A stretch of 64,000 nt of DNA from Thiodiazotropha sp040507225 (lineage in GTDB: Bacteria; Pseudomonadota; Gammaproteobacteria; Chromatiales; Chromatiaceae): positions 1,550,001 to 1,614,000 of the forward strand of contig JBEVVG010000001.1 in assembly GCA_040507225.1 (NCBI GenBank), given 5' to 3'. The notes below the pieces were generated by a model. The model saw only the letters and a program-made list of their open reading frames with translations. It had not been told where the DNA came from and searched no databases. Positions within the stretch are counted from its first letter, which is position 1; each line of letters begins with the position of its first letter. Positions 51,725-60,453 of this stretch are shown piece by piece. The position numbers were made by a program, and so were the translations under genes.

Positions 51725-52348
51725 ATGAAGTACAAACCGCTTTGGTTCCTCGGCGTCTGCCTGGTCGCTTTACCCCCCCTGACCTGTGCCGAGACCCGCT
51801 ATGTCACCGATGAACTGCAGCTGGCCCTGCATGAACAACTCAATTCAAAGGGAAAACTGCTCGAACGTCTTCCCAGTGGAACACAGCTTGAACTCCTCGA
51901 GGAGAACGGCCTCTATGCCCGGGTGCGAACCCTCGATGGGGTGGTGGGTTGGACTAAAGCCGGATTTTTGATCAAGGCGAAGCCGGCCCGCGCCCAACTA
52001 GAGGATATGAAGTCTGAGAACCGCAAGTTGCAGGACCAACTGCAGGCATTGCAGGAAAAGTTTTCAGATGTGGAGACCCAGTTGCTGGAGATACAGTCAC
52101 CCGAGGGGGCTCAGCCCACGGAGGACGCGGTCGATGAGGTTCGAATCGAGCAGGTGGTTGCGGCGCTCGACCGGGTTCAGCAGGAAAACGAACAATACCG
52201 GGAAAAACTCTCGGGGATGGAGCGGGCAATCCCCCTCAACTGGGGATTGATCGGAGCAGGACTGACCTTTTGCTTGGGTTTATACGCCGGTTTCCGCCTG
52301 TTCGACTACCTCAGCCGCAAACGCCATGGCGGCGTTCGCATCTATTGA
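51725..52348 (+). CDS. TIGR04211-type SH3-domain membrane protein (YgiM-like)
   Basis: A 207-residue protein: signal peptide (FLGVCLVALPPLTCAE), a bacterial SH3 domain (TRYVTDELQLALHEQLNSKG, LPSGTQLELLEENGLYARVRTLDGVVGWT; residues about 23-90), a coiled coil (LEDMKSENRKLQDQLQALQEKF), and a C-terminal membrane segment (WGLIGAGLTFCLGLYAGFRL) with a basic tail RKRHGG. This is the layout of the SH3-and-anchor family that includes E. coli YgiM. A cell-wall-associated role is likely; the precise function is unknown. Confidence 0.88.
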   Translation: MKYKPLWFLGVCLVALPPLTCAETRYVTDELQLALHEQLNSKGKLLERLPSGTQLELLEENGLYARVRTLDGVVGWTKAGFLIKAKPARAQLEDMKSENRKLQDQLQALQEKFSDVETQLLEIQSPEGAQPTEDAVDEVRIEQVVAALDRVQQENEQYREKLSGMERAIPLNWGLIGAGLTFCLGLYAGFRLFDYLSRKRHGGVRIY

Positions 52349-52415
52349 AACCGGTCAGGCCGGGGCCCGATTGGAACAACACTCCGGACCCGGCGATTGG
52401 CATTACCGGCCCGTT

Positions 52416-53357
52416 TCAGGATTCGATCGCGTATTTTTTCATCCGGTACAGAAGGGTGTCCCGGGTCAGGCCCAGGAGTCGCGCGGCTTTGCTGCGATTT
52501 CCCAGGGTTTTCATCAACGCCTGCTGAATCAGATTGGCTTCCAGCTGGTCCATGCTGATGCCTTGATCCGGCAGTACAAACTGCCCCTCACCGAGGGACT
52601 TCTGTCTCGGCAGTGCGCGGAAATCGCTGGGCAGGTTTTCAATCTCAATACGCTTGCCGGAAAACAGTATCAGCATCCGTTCCGCAAGGTTCTTCAGCTC
52701 TCGGACATTACCGGGCCAGGTGTAGCTATTCAGCAGTTTGAGGGCCGATTTGCTGTAGACCGGGGGCCGCAGCTGGTAACTCTCTGACAGTTGCGCGGTC
52801 AATCCGTTGAGCAGCAGTTCCACATCGCCACTCCGCTCACGCAAGGGAGGGAGTTCCAACGGAACCACATTCAGCCGATAGTAGAGATCGCTGCGGAAGG
52901 TGCCTTCATCCAATGACAGCGCCAGATCCCGGTTGGTCGCCGCAATCACCCGAACATCCATGCGTTGGCTGCGAGGGTTTCCGACGGTCTGGCACTCACC
53001 GGTTTCCAGAAAGCGCAACAGCTTGGCCTGTACCGCAACCGGTAACTCACCGATTTCATCCAGGAACAGGGTACCGCCGTGAGCCGCCTGAACCTTGCCC
53101 TGACTATCTGCAGTGGCGCCGGTGAAGGAACCTTTTCTGTGGCCGAAGAGTTCACTTTCCGCCAACGGGGTCGGAAGGGCAGCGCAGTTGACCGTTACGA
53201 AAGGTTTTCCGCGGCGATGACTGTTGTCATGGATTGCCTGAGCCAGAAGCTCTTTTCCAGTACCGCTCTCGCCGGTCACGAGCACGGTCGCATCCGTTGC
53301 GGACACGATACGCATAGCACGAATCAATGTCTGAAATTCCGGGGCTTTTCCTAACAT
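52416..53357 (-). CDS. Sigma-54-dependent activator without an N-terminal sensor domain
   Basis: A 313-residue enhancer-binding protein. Walker A GESGTGKELLAQAIH, the sigma-54 contact loop ELFGHRKGSFTGATADSQGK (GSFTGA variant of GAFTGA), Walker B GTLFLDEIGEL, and the arginine-finger region FRSDLYYRLNVVPLELPPLRER. The C-terminus is a Fis-type helix-turn-helix (NRSKAARLLGLTRDTLLYRM). There is no receiver, PAS or GAF domain, so activity must be set by expression or a partner protein, as with PspF. ATG 53357 has GGAG 9 nt upstream; ATG 53366 and GTG 53372 are also possible. Target genes not identifiable. Confidence 0.9.
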   Translation of the reverse strand: MLGKAPEFQTLIRAMRIVSATDATVLVTGESGTGKELLAQAIHDNSHRRGKPFVTVNCAALPTPLAESELFGHRKGSFTGATADSQGKVQAAHGGTLFLDEIGELPVAVQAKLLRFLETGECQTVGNPRSQRMDVRVIAATNRDLALSLDEGTFRSDLYYRLNVVPLELPPLRERSGDVELLLNGLTAQLSESYQLRPPVYSKSALKLLNSYTWPGNVRELKNLAERMLILFSGKRIEIENLPSDFRALPRQKSLGEGQFVLPDQGISMDQLEANLIQQALMKTLGNRSKAARLLGLTRDTLLYRMKKYAIES

Positions 53358-53444
53358 AACAACCATCTCCACTCGAATTCGGGGGTTATTGTAGAACAGA
53401 ACAGTGTCCGGAGAAAACTCCTGCCCGAACCGGGTGCCGGATCT

Positions 53445-54356
53445 TCAGTGAAACACTTCTTTGACGATCTCAAGAAAACGTTTTGCCTGGGGTGAGAGGA
53501 ATTTACCTCTTCGCAACACGATGCCGTAACTGCGATCCGGAAAGTACTCGCCGAGTGGGATCGTGGCCACCTGCTCCTCACCGGTCAGACAGACATCCGT
53601 CACGATTGAGATTCCCAGGCCAATCTCCACGTACTTCTTGATGACTTCCCAGCCTCCGGCCTCCAGGGTCACGTTGTAGTTGGCGTTATGCTGCTTGAAC
53701 ACCAGATCCACCATTCGCCAGGTGCTCAGGTGGTGAGGCGGCAGGATCAGGCCATAAGGGCTGATGTCGTGCAGACGGATGCCCTTTTTCTGGGTCAGGG
53801 GGTGGTTGAGCGGCGTGATCAGCACCGGAGCATAGTTCACGACCGGCTGATAGGTGACGTCGTCCGGGATCTCCAGCATTGAACCAATCGCCATGTCGGT
53901 CTCATCCGCACGCAACATGGCCATGCCGTCCCGGCCGGTCACGTTGTGCAGTTTCACCCGAATCCCGGGATAGCGCTCAGCGAAAAGCCGGATCGGTTCA
54001 GGAAGGATGTACAGGATGGTGGATTCACCGGCTGCAATGTTCAATTCACCACTTTCGAGTTTGCCGCATGAGGCCAGAAAGGTCTCCTGAAGCTTGTCCA
54101 TCCCCTCGACCAGAGGCTGTGAGAGCTTATACAGCGTCTCCCCCTCCGGGGTCAGCTTGATTTTGGGTCCGCGCCTTTCGAACAGCACTGTCTCCAGTTC
54201 CCGCTCCAGCGCCTGGATCTGCAGGGACACGGTCGGCTGACTCAGGTAGAGCCTCTCGGCCGCCTCGCTGATGGAACCGGTCTGAGCGGCGTGACAGAAG
54301 GCCCGCAACTGTTTCAGACGGTTCTGTTTGTAGTGAATTTGCGGTGTCCCGGCCAT
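53445..54356 (-). CDS. CysB-type LysR family transcriptional regulator
   Basis: A 303-residue regulator. The N-terminal winged helix reads NRLKQLRAFCHAAQTGSISEAAERLYLSQPTVSLQIQALERELETVLFERRG. The effector domain (LYILPEPIRLFAERYPGIRVKLHNVTGRDGMAMLRADETDMAIGS ... LVFKQHNANYNVTLEAGGWEVIKKYVEIGLGISIV) resembles CysB/Cbl proteins, which sense sulfur metabolites, so a role in sulfur metabolism is possible but inferred. The ATG at 54356 follows AGGTG; an in-frame GTG at 54365 is the alternative. A palindrome lies just upstream. Confidence 0.9.
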   Translation of the reverse strand: MAGTPQIHYKQNRLKQLRAFCHAAQTGSISEAAERLYLSQPTVSLQIQALERELETVLFERRGPKIKLTPEGETLYKLSQPLVEGMDKLQETFLASCGKLESGELNIAAGESTILYILPEPIRLFAERYPGIRVKLHNVTGRDGMAMLRADETDMAIGSMLEIPDDVTYQPVVNYAPVLITPLNHPLTQKKGIRLHDISPYGLILPPHHLSTWRMVDLVFKQHNANYNVTLEAGGWEVIKKYVEIGLGISIVTDVCLTGEEQVATIPLGEYFPDRSYGIVLRRGKFLSPQAKRFLEIVKEVFH

Positions 54357-54371
54357 TTGAATCACCTATAG

Positions 54372-54388
54372 TATTGATATTATCAATA
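54372..54388. promoter_or_regulatory. LysR-type operator/promoter palindrome
   Basis: TATTGATA-T-TATCAATA is a perfect 8-bp inverted repeat 16 bp before the LysR gene start, containing the T-N11-A spacing (ATTGATATTATCAAT) typical of LysR autoregulatory boxes. Confidence 0.5.
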
Positions 54389-54602
54389 GTATGCGCAGTA
54401 TTCACTAAAAGCAATAATAAATACACATTTCATTGTTATAAAGTATGGTGATCCCGCATCCAGACTCGGCCGCCATGGACGCTCGCAGAGGGGCGCAGAA
54501 TATGCCAGAGTTAAGGTGCAGGAGGGAATTCCGGTTAAGCAGTGCCTGCCTGTAACAGTCACCGGTAAAGGTTGTGTCCACCCGTCCACAGAAGAGGTCG
54601 AA

Positions 54603-54944
54603 ATGCAAAAACCCGAACAAAAGCATGATCCCCTGTACCAACTCCTCAAGCAGGGGCGCACCGACGAATTCAATCGGAAGCGGGCTGAGGGCCAGAACTG
54701 CGACCTGGTGAATGCAGACCTCAGAGGGATCGATCTACGCAACCTGGATACCGAAAACCTGAACCTGGCCGGGGCTTACCTGAGACATGCGGATCTGCGG
54801 GGGCTGGATCTGAGAAGCGCCAATCTCGAAGGAGCCAGCATCAACAGCGCCAAGATATCCGGAACCTATTTTCCAGACAGCCTCACCGCTGAGGAAATCA
54901 CCCTCTCCCTGGTTCACGGTACCCGGCTGAGACAGAGGTCCTGA
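54603..54944 (+). CDS. Pentapeptide-repeat protein
   Basis: A 113-residue soluble protein. The ATG at 54603 has GAGG upstream; the frame extends to 54516 without support. After a polar helix (YQLLKQGRTDEFNRKRAEG) come about eight A(D/N)LXX-type pentapeptides: CDLVN-ADLRG-IDLRN-LDTEN-LNLAG-AYLRH-ADLRG-LDLRS-ANLEG-ASINS, which would build a short right-handed beta-helix. Function unknown. It is divergent from the LysR gene and could be its target, a guess from position. Confidence 0.82.
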   Translation: MQKPEQKHDPLYQLLKQGRTDEFNRKRAEGQNCDLVNADLRGIDLRNLDTENLNLAGAYLRHADLRGLDLRSANLEGASINSAKISGTYFPDSLTAEEITLSLVHGTRLRQRS

Positions 54945-54959
54945 TCAGCTCAAGCCGGA

Positions 54960-56063
54960 TCAATCCAGCGAATCGAGTTGGGCGAGAATATTCCGGGCCA
55001 CCTGGCATTGATCGGCGTTACCTTCCTCAAGCACCTCATACAGCAATGACCGGGCCTGCTCGACCTGGCCAGCCGCGCGGTGGGTATGTACCCGATGCAG
55101 TTTCTGCTCAATCGGATCAGCGCTCTCTTCAGGTGCAGCAGTATCCGCTGGATCATCATCCTCTATCGCGTCCAGCTCCGCCTCCATCTCTGCTTCGCTG
55201 AGCGGCACGAATCGCTCCGGATCCAGGTGTCCTTCACCGGGATCGATATCTTTTCCCACCATTTCCTGCTGCACCGTCGGCGCGGCCTGATCATCTTCCG
55301 AAACCGCCTCGTCGTGGCTGTCATCAGATATCGGTTTGTCCCTCATGAATCCCTTCGAAAAGATCACACCCAGCTCGAACAGGATCCACATGGGCAGGGC
55401 GAGCAGAGTCTGGGAGATGATATCCGGCGGGGTCAGCAGCATCCCGACGATGAACGCTCCGACGATCACGTAGGGCCGCTTGCCGCGCAGCTTGTCGGGG
55501 GTCGTAACCCCGAGCCAGACCAGAATGATGGTTGCAATGGGCACCTCGAAGGCAACTCCGAAGGCGAAGAACAGGGTCATCACGAAATCGAGATAACTCC
55601 CCATGTCCGTGGCCACCTCGACCCCTTCCGGGGCGGTACTGGCGAGGAAGCTGAACACCAGCGGAAATACCACGAAATAGGCAAACGACATGCCCAGGTA
55701 AAACAGGAACGTGCTGGACATCAGCAACGGCATGACCAGGCGCTTTTCGTGGCGATAGAGCCCGGGCGCGACAAACGCCCAGAACTGATAGAGGATGAAT
55801 GGAATCGCGATGAAGATCGCCAGCTGCAGGCTGAGCTTGAAGGGAATCAGGAAGGGGTCGATGGGCTTCGTGGAGATCATGGTACTGCCTTCCGGCAGCG
55901 CCTCCCTCATGGGTCCGGCAATTGCACTGTAGAGATCGTTGGCAAAGGGAAACAGCACCGCGAACACGATCAGCACGGCCAGCACCATGCGCAACACCCG
56001 ATCGCGAAGTTCGATCAGGTGGGAGACCAGGGGTTGCTCTTGACTCGAGTTGGATGCCGACAT
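54960..56063 (-). CDS. tatC: Sec-independent translocase TatC with C-terminal extension
   Basis: A 367-residue inner-membrane protein, about 110 residues longer than typical TatC. The core has six membrane segments and family motifs: LVSHLIELRDRVLRMVLA, PFLIPFKLSLQLAIFIAIPFILYQFWAFVAPGLY, and FGVAFEVPIATIILVWLG. It recognises the twin-arginine signal, for example that of the 2032-3603 product. After residue 255 there is an acidic linker and a helical tail (LHRVHTHRAAGQVEQARSLLYEVLEEGNADQCQVARNILAQLDSLD) resembling the C-terminal TPR-like domain of FimV. The tatB stop and tatC start are directly adjacent. Confidence 0.95.
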   Translation of the reverse strand: MSASNSSQEQPLVSHLIELRDRVLRMVLAVLIVFAVLFPFANDLYSAIAGPMREALPEGSTMISTKPIDPFLIPFKLSLQLAIFIAIPFILYQFWAFVAPGLYRHEKRLVMPLLMSSTFLFYLGMSFAYFVVFPLVFSFLASTAPEGVEVATDMGSYLDFVMTLFFAFGVAFEVPIATIILVWLGVTTPDKLRGKRPYVIVGAFIVGMLLTPPDIISQTLLALPMWILFELGVIFSKGFMRDKPISDDSHDEAVSEDDQAAPTVQQEMVGKDIDPGEGHLDPERFVPLSEAEMEAELDAIEDDDPADTAAPEESADPIEQKLHRVHTHRAAGQVEQARSLLYEVLEEGNADQCQVARNILAQLDSLD

Positions 56064-56417
56064 CTAATCTGCCTGGTCTGATGTCTGTATCTTGCTGGTC
56101 TTCGAGGGTTGAGTCTTTTCCGCAGCTTCCTGGACCGGGGTGGCGACATCCTGCTTGATCTGATTCAAATCCTGCTGGGTCTCTTCGAGAATCTCATGCA
56201 CAGGATTGGCCATCTTTTTCTGTTTCTCGAGGATCTCCTTGAGCTCTTCAGCCTTGATCTCCCGGTCGATATCCGCTTTGACATTGGCCACGAAGCGCCG
56301 GCCACGACCCAGCCACAGACCCGCGGTGCGGGCAACCTTGGGCAAACGCTCGGGACCGATGACGATCAATGCAACCAGAGCAATCAGCCCGAGTTCCCAG
56401 AAACCCACATCAAACAT
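56064..56417 (-). CDS. tatB: Sec-independent translocase subunit TatB
   Basis: A 117-residue protein with the TatB N-terminus MFDVGFWELGLIALVALIVIGPERLP (membrane segment and GPERLP hinge), an amphipathic helix (KVARTAGLWLGRGRRFVANVKADIDRE) and a long polar tail. With TatC it forms the signal-peptide receptor. It lies 38 bp after tatA. Confidence 0.96.
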   Translation of the reverse strand: MFDVGFWELGLIALVALIVIGPERLPKVARTAGLWLGRGRRFVANVKADIDREIKAEELKEILEKQKKMANPVHEILEETQQDLNQIKQDVATPVQEAAEKTQPSKTSKIQTSDQAD

Positions 56418-56455
56418 GAAGATGGCTCGATTCAGTCAAGGTTGGATACGCGAAC

Positions 56456-56698
56456 TCAGTGCTTGTCCTTTTCCTTGGCGGTAACCTCACCGTCAATGAC
56501 AGTCTTGGATTCGTTCTGTTCGAGCTGTTCCGGCTCGCCCTTTTTCTCCTGTTCACCATCTTTCATGGCGCCCTTGAAACCCTTGATCGCACCACCCAGA
56601 TCCGATCCGATGTTCTTCAGACGCTTGGTTCCGAACAGCAGCAGGACAATCGCCAGGATGATCAACAGCTGCCAGATACTAATACCACCAATACCCAT
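56456..56698 (-). CDS. tatA: Sec-independent translocase subunit TatA
   Basis: An 80-residue pore-forming subunit: MGIGGISIWQLLIILAIVLLLFGTKRLKNIGSDLGGAIKGFKGAM. The FGTKRL hinge and amphipathic helix are canonical; a Glu/Lys-rich tail follows. The ATG at 56698 is chosen (GGAGGTGGAG upstream, family start); an in-frame GTG at 56710 would add four residues. It follows hisE after 201 bp and begins tatABC. Confidence 0.96.
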   Translation of the reverse strand: MGIGGISIWQLLIILAIVLLLFGTKRLKNIGSDLGGAIKGFKGAMKDGEQEKKGEPEQLEQNESKTVIDGEVTAKEKDKH

Positions 56699-56899
56699 AA
56701 TTTTCTCCACCTCCGGACTTGCCGGTTATAATGTCTTGCGCGTGATTGCCAGGGCTGACTCCGCCGTTCCTGAAGGCACGCTTGTTTCGCTGTACCTAAT
56801 TGACCGATGATACCTGCGATCCGGCAGCAGGACTACTCTTGCACTGGGTCGAGCGGTGAGCTTCGCACAATTGCCCGCACCCTGAAATGGCTCGGGCGA

Positions 56900-57214
56900 C
56901 TATTCTCTGCGGGCTTTCTCTTCCAGTCCCGACAATCCAAAACGCCGCTGTAACTCCTGCAGAACCTGATCCGGACCCAATCCCTGCTGAGCCAGCAGTA
57001 CCAGGGTGTGAAACCACAGATCCGCAGTCTCGTAGATGATCTTCTCCGGGACGCCGTCTTTGGCCGCCATCACCGTTTCGGTCGCTTCCTCGCCGATCTT
57101 CTTGAGAATCGCATCCAGTCCCTTGGCATAGAGTTTGGCCACATAGGAACTTTCGGGATCGGCCTGCTTACGTGCCTCGAGGACCTCTGACAACTGTTGT
57201 AATACGTCGCTCAT
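56900..57214 (-). CDS. hisE: Phosphoribosyl-ATP pyrophosphatase HisE
   Basis: A 104-residue enzyme for histidine step 2 (PR-ATP to PR-AMP). The MazG-like fold shows LSEVLEARKQADPESSYVAKLYAKG, KIGEEATETVMAAKDG and YETADLWFHTLVLLAQQG with the acidic metal ligands. It is separate from HisI here, not fused as in E. coli. It lies 9 bp after hisI. Confidence 0.96.
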   Translation of the reverse strand: MSDVLQQLSEVLEARKQADPESSYVAKLYAKGLDAILKKIGEEATETVMAAKDGVPEKIIYETADLWFHTLVLLAQQGLGPDQVLQELQRRFGLSGLEEKARRE

Positions 57215-57223
57215 AAGCCTGCC

Positions 57224-57604
57224 TCAGCGGTAGATCTCATCCGGATCCTTCAACACCGGAAGCACTTCAACCCAGGTATCGCCCTGCAACTCCCGGTAGA
57301 AACAGTTGTGTCGACCGGTATGACAGGCAATGCCCCCTTTCTGCTCAACCTCAAGAAGCACAACATCCGCGTCGCAGTCCAGGCGAATGCTGTGCACCAC
57401 CTGCTGGTGACCGGACTCCTCACCCTTGTGCCAGAGCCGGCTGCGCGAGCGGGACCAATAGACCGCGTGCCCGGTCTCATGGGTTAGGCGCAGAGCCTCG
57501 GCATTCATCCAGGCCATCATCAGGATCTTTCCGGTACCGTGCTCCTGGGCGATGACCGGCACCAGACCGGCCGCATCCCACTTGATCTGATCGAGCCAGT
57601 TCAC
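57224..57604 (-). CDS. hisI: Phosphoribosyl-AMP cyclohydrolase HisI
   Basis: A 126-residue enzyme for histidine step 3. Motifs: LIPVIAQ-like GLVPVIAQEHGTGKILMMAWMN, VYWSRSRSRLWHKGEESGHQQ, VHSIRLDCDADVVLLEVEQKGGIACHTGRHNCF, with the Asp and Cys metal ligands. Single-domain form. GTG start overlapping the hisF stop (GTGA). Confidence 0.97.
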   Translation of the reverse strand: MNWLDQIKWDAAGLVPVIAQEHGTGKILMMAWMNAEALRLTHETGHAVYWSRSRSRLWHKGEESGHQQVVHSIRLDCDADVVLLEVEQKGGIACHTGRHNCFYRELQGDTWVEVLPVLKDPDEIYR

Positions 57605-58371
57605 AGCCTGACCTCGACACCCCGATCCCGCATGAAGCGTTTGGCTTCGCCAATTGAGTATTCAGCAAAGTGGAAGATGCTGGCCGCGAGCACCGCATCC
57701 GCCCCGCCCTGTTTGACCCCATCCACCAGGTGCTGGAGATTACCAACCCCTCCGGAGGCGATTACCGGAATCGGAACCGCGTCGACGATCGCCCGGGTCA
57801 GCGCATTGTCGAAGCCGATCTTGGTGCCATCCCGGTCCATGCTGGTCAGAAGGATCTCACCGGCCCCGTAGTCACACATGCGCCGCGCCCATTCGATGGC
57901 GTCCAGACCGGTTGGCTTGCGCCCGCCATGGGTGAAGATCTCCCACTTGAGGGGTTCGCCTTGCGCGGAAACCTGTTTCGCGTCGATGGCCACCACGATG
58001 CATTGGGATCCGAACCGCTCGGTCGCCTCACGCACAAACTCCGGGTTGAACACAGCCGCGGTATTGATGGCCACCTTGTCGGCTCCGGCATTGAGCATGC
58101 GCCGGATATCCTCGGTGGTGCGGATGCCGCCTCCCACCGTGAGGGGGATGAAGACCTCGCTGGCCACCTGTTCGACAACGTGAACGATGGTCTCACGGTC
58201 GTCCGAGCTGGCCGTGATATCGAGAAAGGTGATTTCATCAGCCCCTTCCTCGTTATAACGCCGGGCCACTTCAACCGGATCGCCTGCATCGCGGATATCG
58301 ACGAACTTCACCCCTTTGACGACGCGTCCGGCATCGACATCGAGGCAGGGAATGATGCGTTTCGCTAGCAT
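57601..58371 (-). CDS. hisF: Imidazole glycerol phosphate synthase cyclase subunit HisF
   Basis: A 256-residue TIM barrel that uses ammonia from HisH to form IGP and AICAR. Motifs: AKRIIPCLDVDAGRVVKGVKF (catalytic Asp), EITFLDITAS, IPLTVGGGIRTTEDI, GADKVAINTAAV, GAGEILLTSMDRDGTK (second catalytic Asp) and PVIASGGVGNLQHL. The ATG at 58371 matches the family start; the frame extends to 58398. It lies between hisA and hisI. Confidence 0.98.
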   Translation of the reverse strand: MLAKRIIPCLDVDAGRVVKGVKFVDIRDAGDPVEVARRYNEEGADEITFLDITASSDDRETIVHVVEQVASEVFIPLTVGGGIRTTEDIRRMLNAGADKVAINTAAVFNPEFVREATERFGSQCIVVAIDAKQVSAQGEPLKWEIFTHGGRKPTGLDAIEWARRMCDYGAGEILLTSMDRDGTKIGFDNALTRAIVDAVPIPVIASGGVGNLQHLVDGVKQGGADAVLAASIFHFAEYSIGEAKRFMRDRGVEVRL

Positions 58372-58401
58372 AGGTTTGATCCCGGAACTCAGATCCAATG
58401 A

Positions 58402-59139
58402 TTATCGGGCCAACCGGTCCGCCAACGCTTGTCCGTCGGCAAAATCCAGGGTGCCCTCGTAGATGGCCCGGCCAGTGATGGCGCCCATGATGTTGGACGT
58501 CTCCGCCTGACACAGCGCCTCGATATCACGCACATCCGTAATACCACCGGATGCGATGACCGGAATGGCGATCGCATTTGCCAGATCCCGGGTGGCCTCG
58601 ACGTTCGGGCCGGACAGCATGCCGTCCCGACCGATGTCGGTGTAGACAATCGCAGAAACCCCATTATCCTGGAACCGGCGGGACAGTTCGGTGACCTCCC
58701 AGTCGGTGATCTCGGCCCAGCCGTTAATCGCCACCTGGCCCTCTTTGGCGTCCAGGCCGACGATCACATGTCCCGGAAAAGCGGCACAGGCACGCGCCAC
58801 GAACTCCGGCTCGCGAACCGCCTGGGTACCGATGATGCAGTAATCCACGCCCGCCTTGAGATAGGCCTCGATGGTCGCCTCGTCGCGGATGCCGCCACCC
58901 ACCTGAATCGGCAGTTCCGGGTAGGCCGCTGCAATCTGACGAATCGCCTCCCCATTCACCGGTTCACCGGCAAAGGCACCGTTGAGGTCCACCAGATGCA
59001 GTCTGCGCGCTCCGGCCTCAACCCAGCGGGTGGCCATATCGAGCGGCTGATCCGAAAAGACGGTGTCGTCTTCCATCCGCCCCTGGCGCAGGCGTACGCA
59101 CTGGCCGTCTTTGAGGTCGATCGCGGGTATGAGTAACAC
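58402..59139 (-). CDS. hisA: ProFAR isomerase HisA
   Basis: A 245-residue TIM-barrel enzyme for histidine step 4. Motifs: LLIPAIDLKDGQCVRLRQG (catalytic Asp), LHLVDLNGAFAGEPVN, PIQVGGGIRDEATIEAYL, DYCIIGTQAVREPEF, ISAIVYTDIGRDGMLSGPN-like (second Asp) and PVIASGGITDVRDI. GTG start. Spaced 63 bp from hisH and 30 bp from hisF. Confidence 0.97.
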   Translation of the reverse strand: MLLIPAIDLKDGQCVRLRQGRMEDDTVFSDQPLDMATRWVEAGARRLHLVDLNGAFAGEPVNGEAIRQIAAAYPELPIQVGGGIRDEATIEAYLKAGVDYCIIGTQAVREPEFVARACAAFPGHVIVGLDAKEGQVAINGWAEITDWEVTELSRRFQDNGVSAIVYTDIGRDGMLSGPNVEATRDLANAIAIPVIASGGITDVRDIEALCQAETSNIMGAITGRAIYEGTLDFADGQALADRLAR

Positions 59140-59202
59140 GTGAAAATTCCTGCTCAGATCATAAATTAGGGATGAGGTTGAACGCCGCCGGCCGTTGGAG
59201 CC

Positions 59203-59844
59203 TCAGACATTCCAACTCACGAAGTTGCGCAGCAATTGTAAGCCGGCGTCAGCGCTCTTTTCCGGATGAAATTGTACCGCGAAAAGATTTTCGTGGACGA
59301 TGGCGCTGGCAAAGCGCACCCCGTAATCGGTGGTGGCGGCTACCAGTTGTGCATCGTCCGGGTCCACATAATAACTGTGAACGAAGTAGAAACGGCTCTC
59401 CTGGGGGATTCCCTGCCACAGCGGGTGATCCTGATTCTGCGCCACCTGGTTCCAACCCATATGGGGGATTTTCAGGGTTTCACCGTCGGGGGCGACACCC
59501 CCGGGAAAGCGGCGCACATGCCCGGAAAACAGCCCCAGCAGCCGGGTGCCGCCGTTCTCTTCGCTGTCCTCCAGCAGTACCTGCTGCCCCATGCAGATGC
59601 CGAGAAAAGGCCGGCTTTTGGCGGCCTCAAGCAGGGCCCGGTTGAGGTGATGCTCGGAAATGGCGGCCATGCAGTCACGCGCGGCCCCCTGCCCCGGAAA
59701 CACCACCCGGTCCGAACCGAGGATCCGCTCCGGGTCATCCGTGACCAGCACTTCGTCGCCTTCGCCGGCGACATGCTCCACCGCTTTGGCGACGGAACGA
59801 AGATTTCCCATACCGTAATCGATCACGGCGATACGTTGTGACAT
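59203..59844 (-). CDS. hisH: Imidazole glycerol phosphate synthase glutaminase subunit HisH
   Basis: A 213-residue class I glutamine amidotransferase that feeds ammonia to HisF. Start IAVIDYGMGNLRSVAKAVEHV; oxyanion strand VFPGQGAARDCM; nucleophile in FLGICMGQQVLLEDS (Cys about residue 85); catalytic His/Glu in FAVQFHPEKSADAG. It lies 18 bp after hisB. Confidence 0.97.
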   Translation of the reverse strand: MSQRIAVIDYGMGNLRSVAKAVEHVAGEGDEVLVTDDPERILGSDRVVFPGQGAARDCMAAISEHHLNRALLEAAKSRPFLGICMGQQVLLEDSEENGGTRLLGLFSGHVRRFPGGVAPDGETLKIPHMGWNQVAQNQDHPLWQGIPQESRFYFVHSYYVDPDDAQLVAATTDYGVRFASAIVHENLFAVQFHPEKSADAGLQLLRNFVSWNV

Positions 59845-59862
59845 GTGAACCCCCGTGATCTG

Positions 59863-60453
59863 CTACAGACTGCCCTTGGTCGAGGGAATCTGTTCCGCCA
59901 TACCGGGATCAGCCTCCAACGCCATCCGCAGGGCCCGGCCGAAAGCCTTGAACACGGTTTCCGCCTGATGATGCGCGTTGCTGCCCCGCAGATTGTCGAT
60001 GTGCAGGGTGATGCCTGCGTGATTCACCAGACCCTGGAAGAACTCCTGAAACAGGTCGACGTCGAAGTCTCCGATGCGGCCCCGGGTAAACGACACCTGG
60101 AAGACCAGCCCCGGGCGACCGGAGAAATCCACCACCACCCGCGACAAGGCTTCATCCAGAGGCACATAGGCGTGCCCATAGCGACGGATGCCCTTCTTGT
60201 CGCCCACCGCCTGGGCCAGGGCCTGGCCCAGGGTGATACCGATATCCTCAACCGTATGATGGGCATCGATATGCAGATCCCCCTCGGCAATCACACTCAG
60301 ATCCCATAGGCCGTGACGCGCAATCTGATCCAGCATGTGATCGAGAAAATGCACACCGGTGGCGAATCGGGCCTGCCCCCTGCCGTCCAGATTCAGGGAA
60401 ATGCTGATCTGGGTCTCCAGGGTGTGGCGCTCAACCTGCGCGGTTCGCTGCAT
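59863..60453 (-). CDS. hisB: Imidazoleglycerol-phosphate dehydratase HisB
   Basis: A 196-residue manganese enzyme for histidine step 6. Metal-binding repeats: GVHFLDHMLDQIARHGLWD and DLHIDAHHTVEDIGITLGQAL, then VNHAGITLHI and NAHHQAETVFKAFGRAL. Monofunctional, without the HisN-like phosphatase domain of E. coli HisB. It is the first his gene on this strand, giving the order hisBHAFIE-tatABC; hisG, hisD and hisC are not in the window. Confidence 0.97.
   Translation of the reverse strand: MQRTAQVERHTLETQISISLNLDGRGQARFATGVHFLDHMLDQIARHGLWDLSVIAEGDLHIDAHHTVEDIGITLGQALAQAVGDKKGIRRYGHAYVPLDEALSRVVVDFSGRPGLVFQVSFTRGRIGDFDVDLFQEFFQGLVNHAGITLHIDNLRGSNAHHQAETVFKAFGRALRMALEADPGMAEQIPSTKGSL

Noticed and set aside
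56711..56899. Small gene between hisE and tatA
   Set aside because: The 189-bp gap has short frames on both strands but no ribosome-binding site or conserved-looking peptide.
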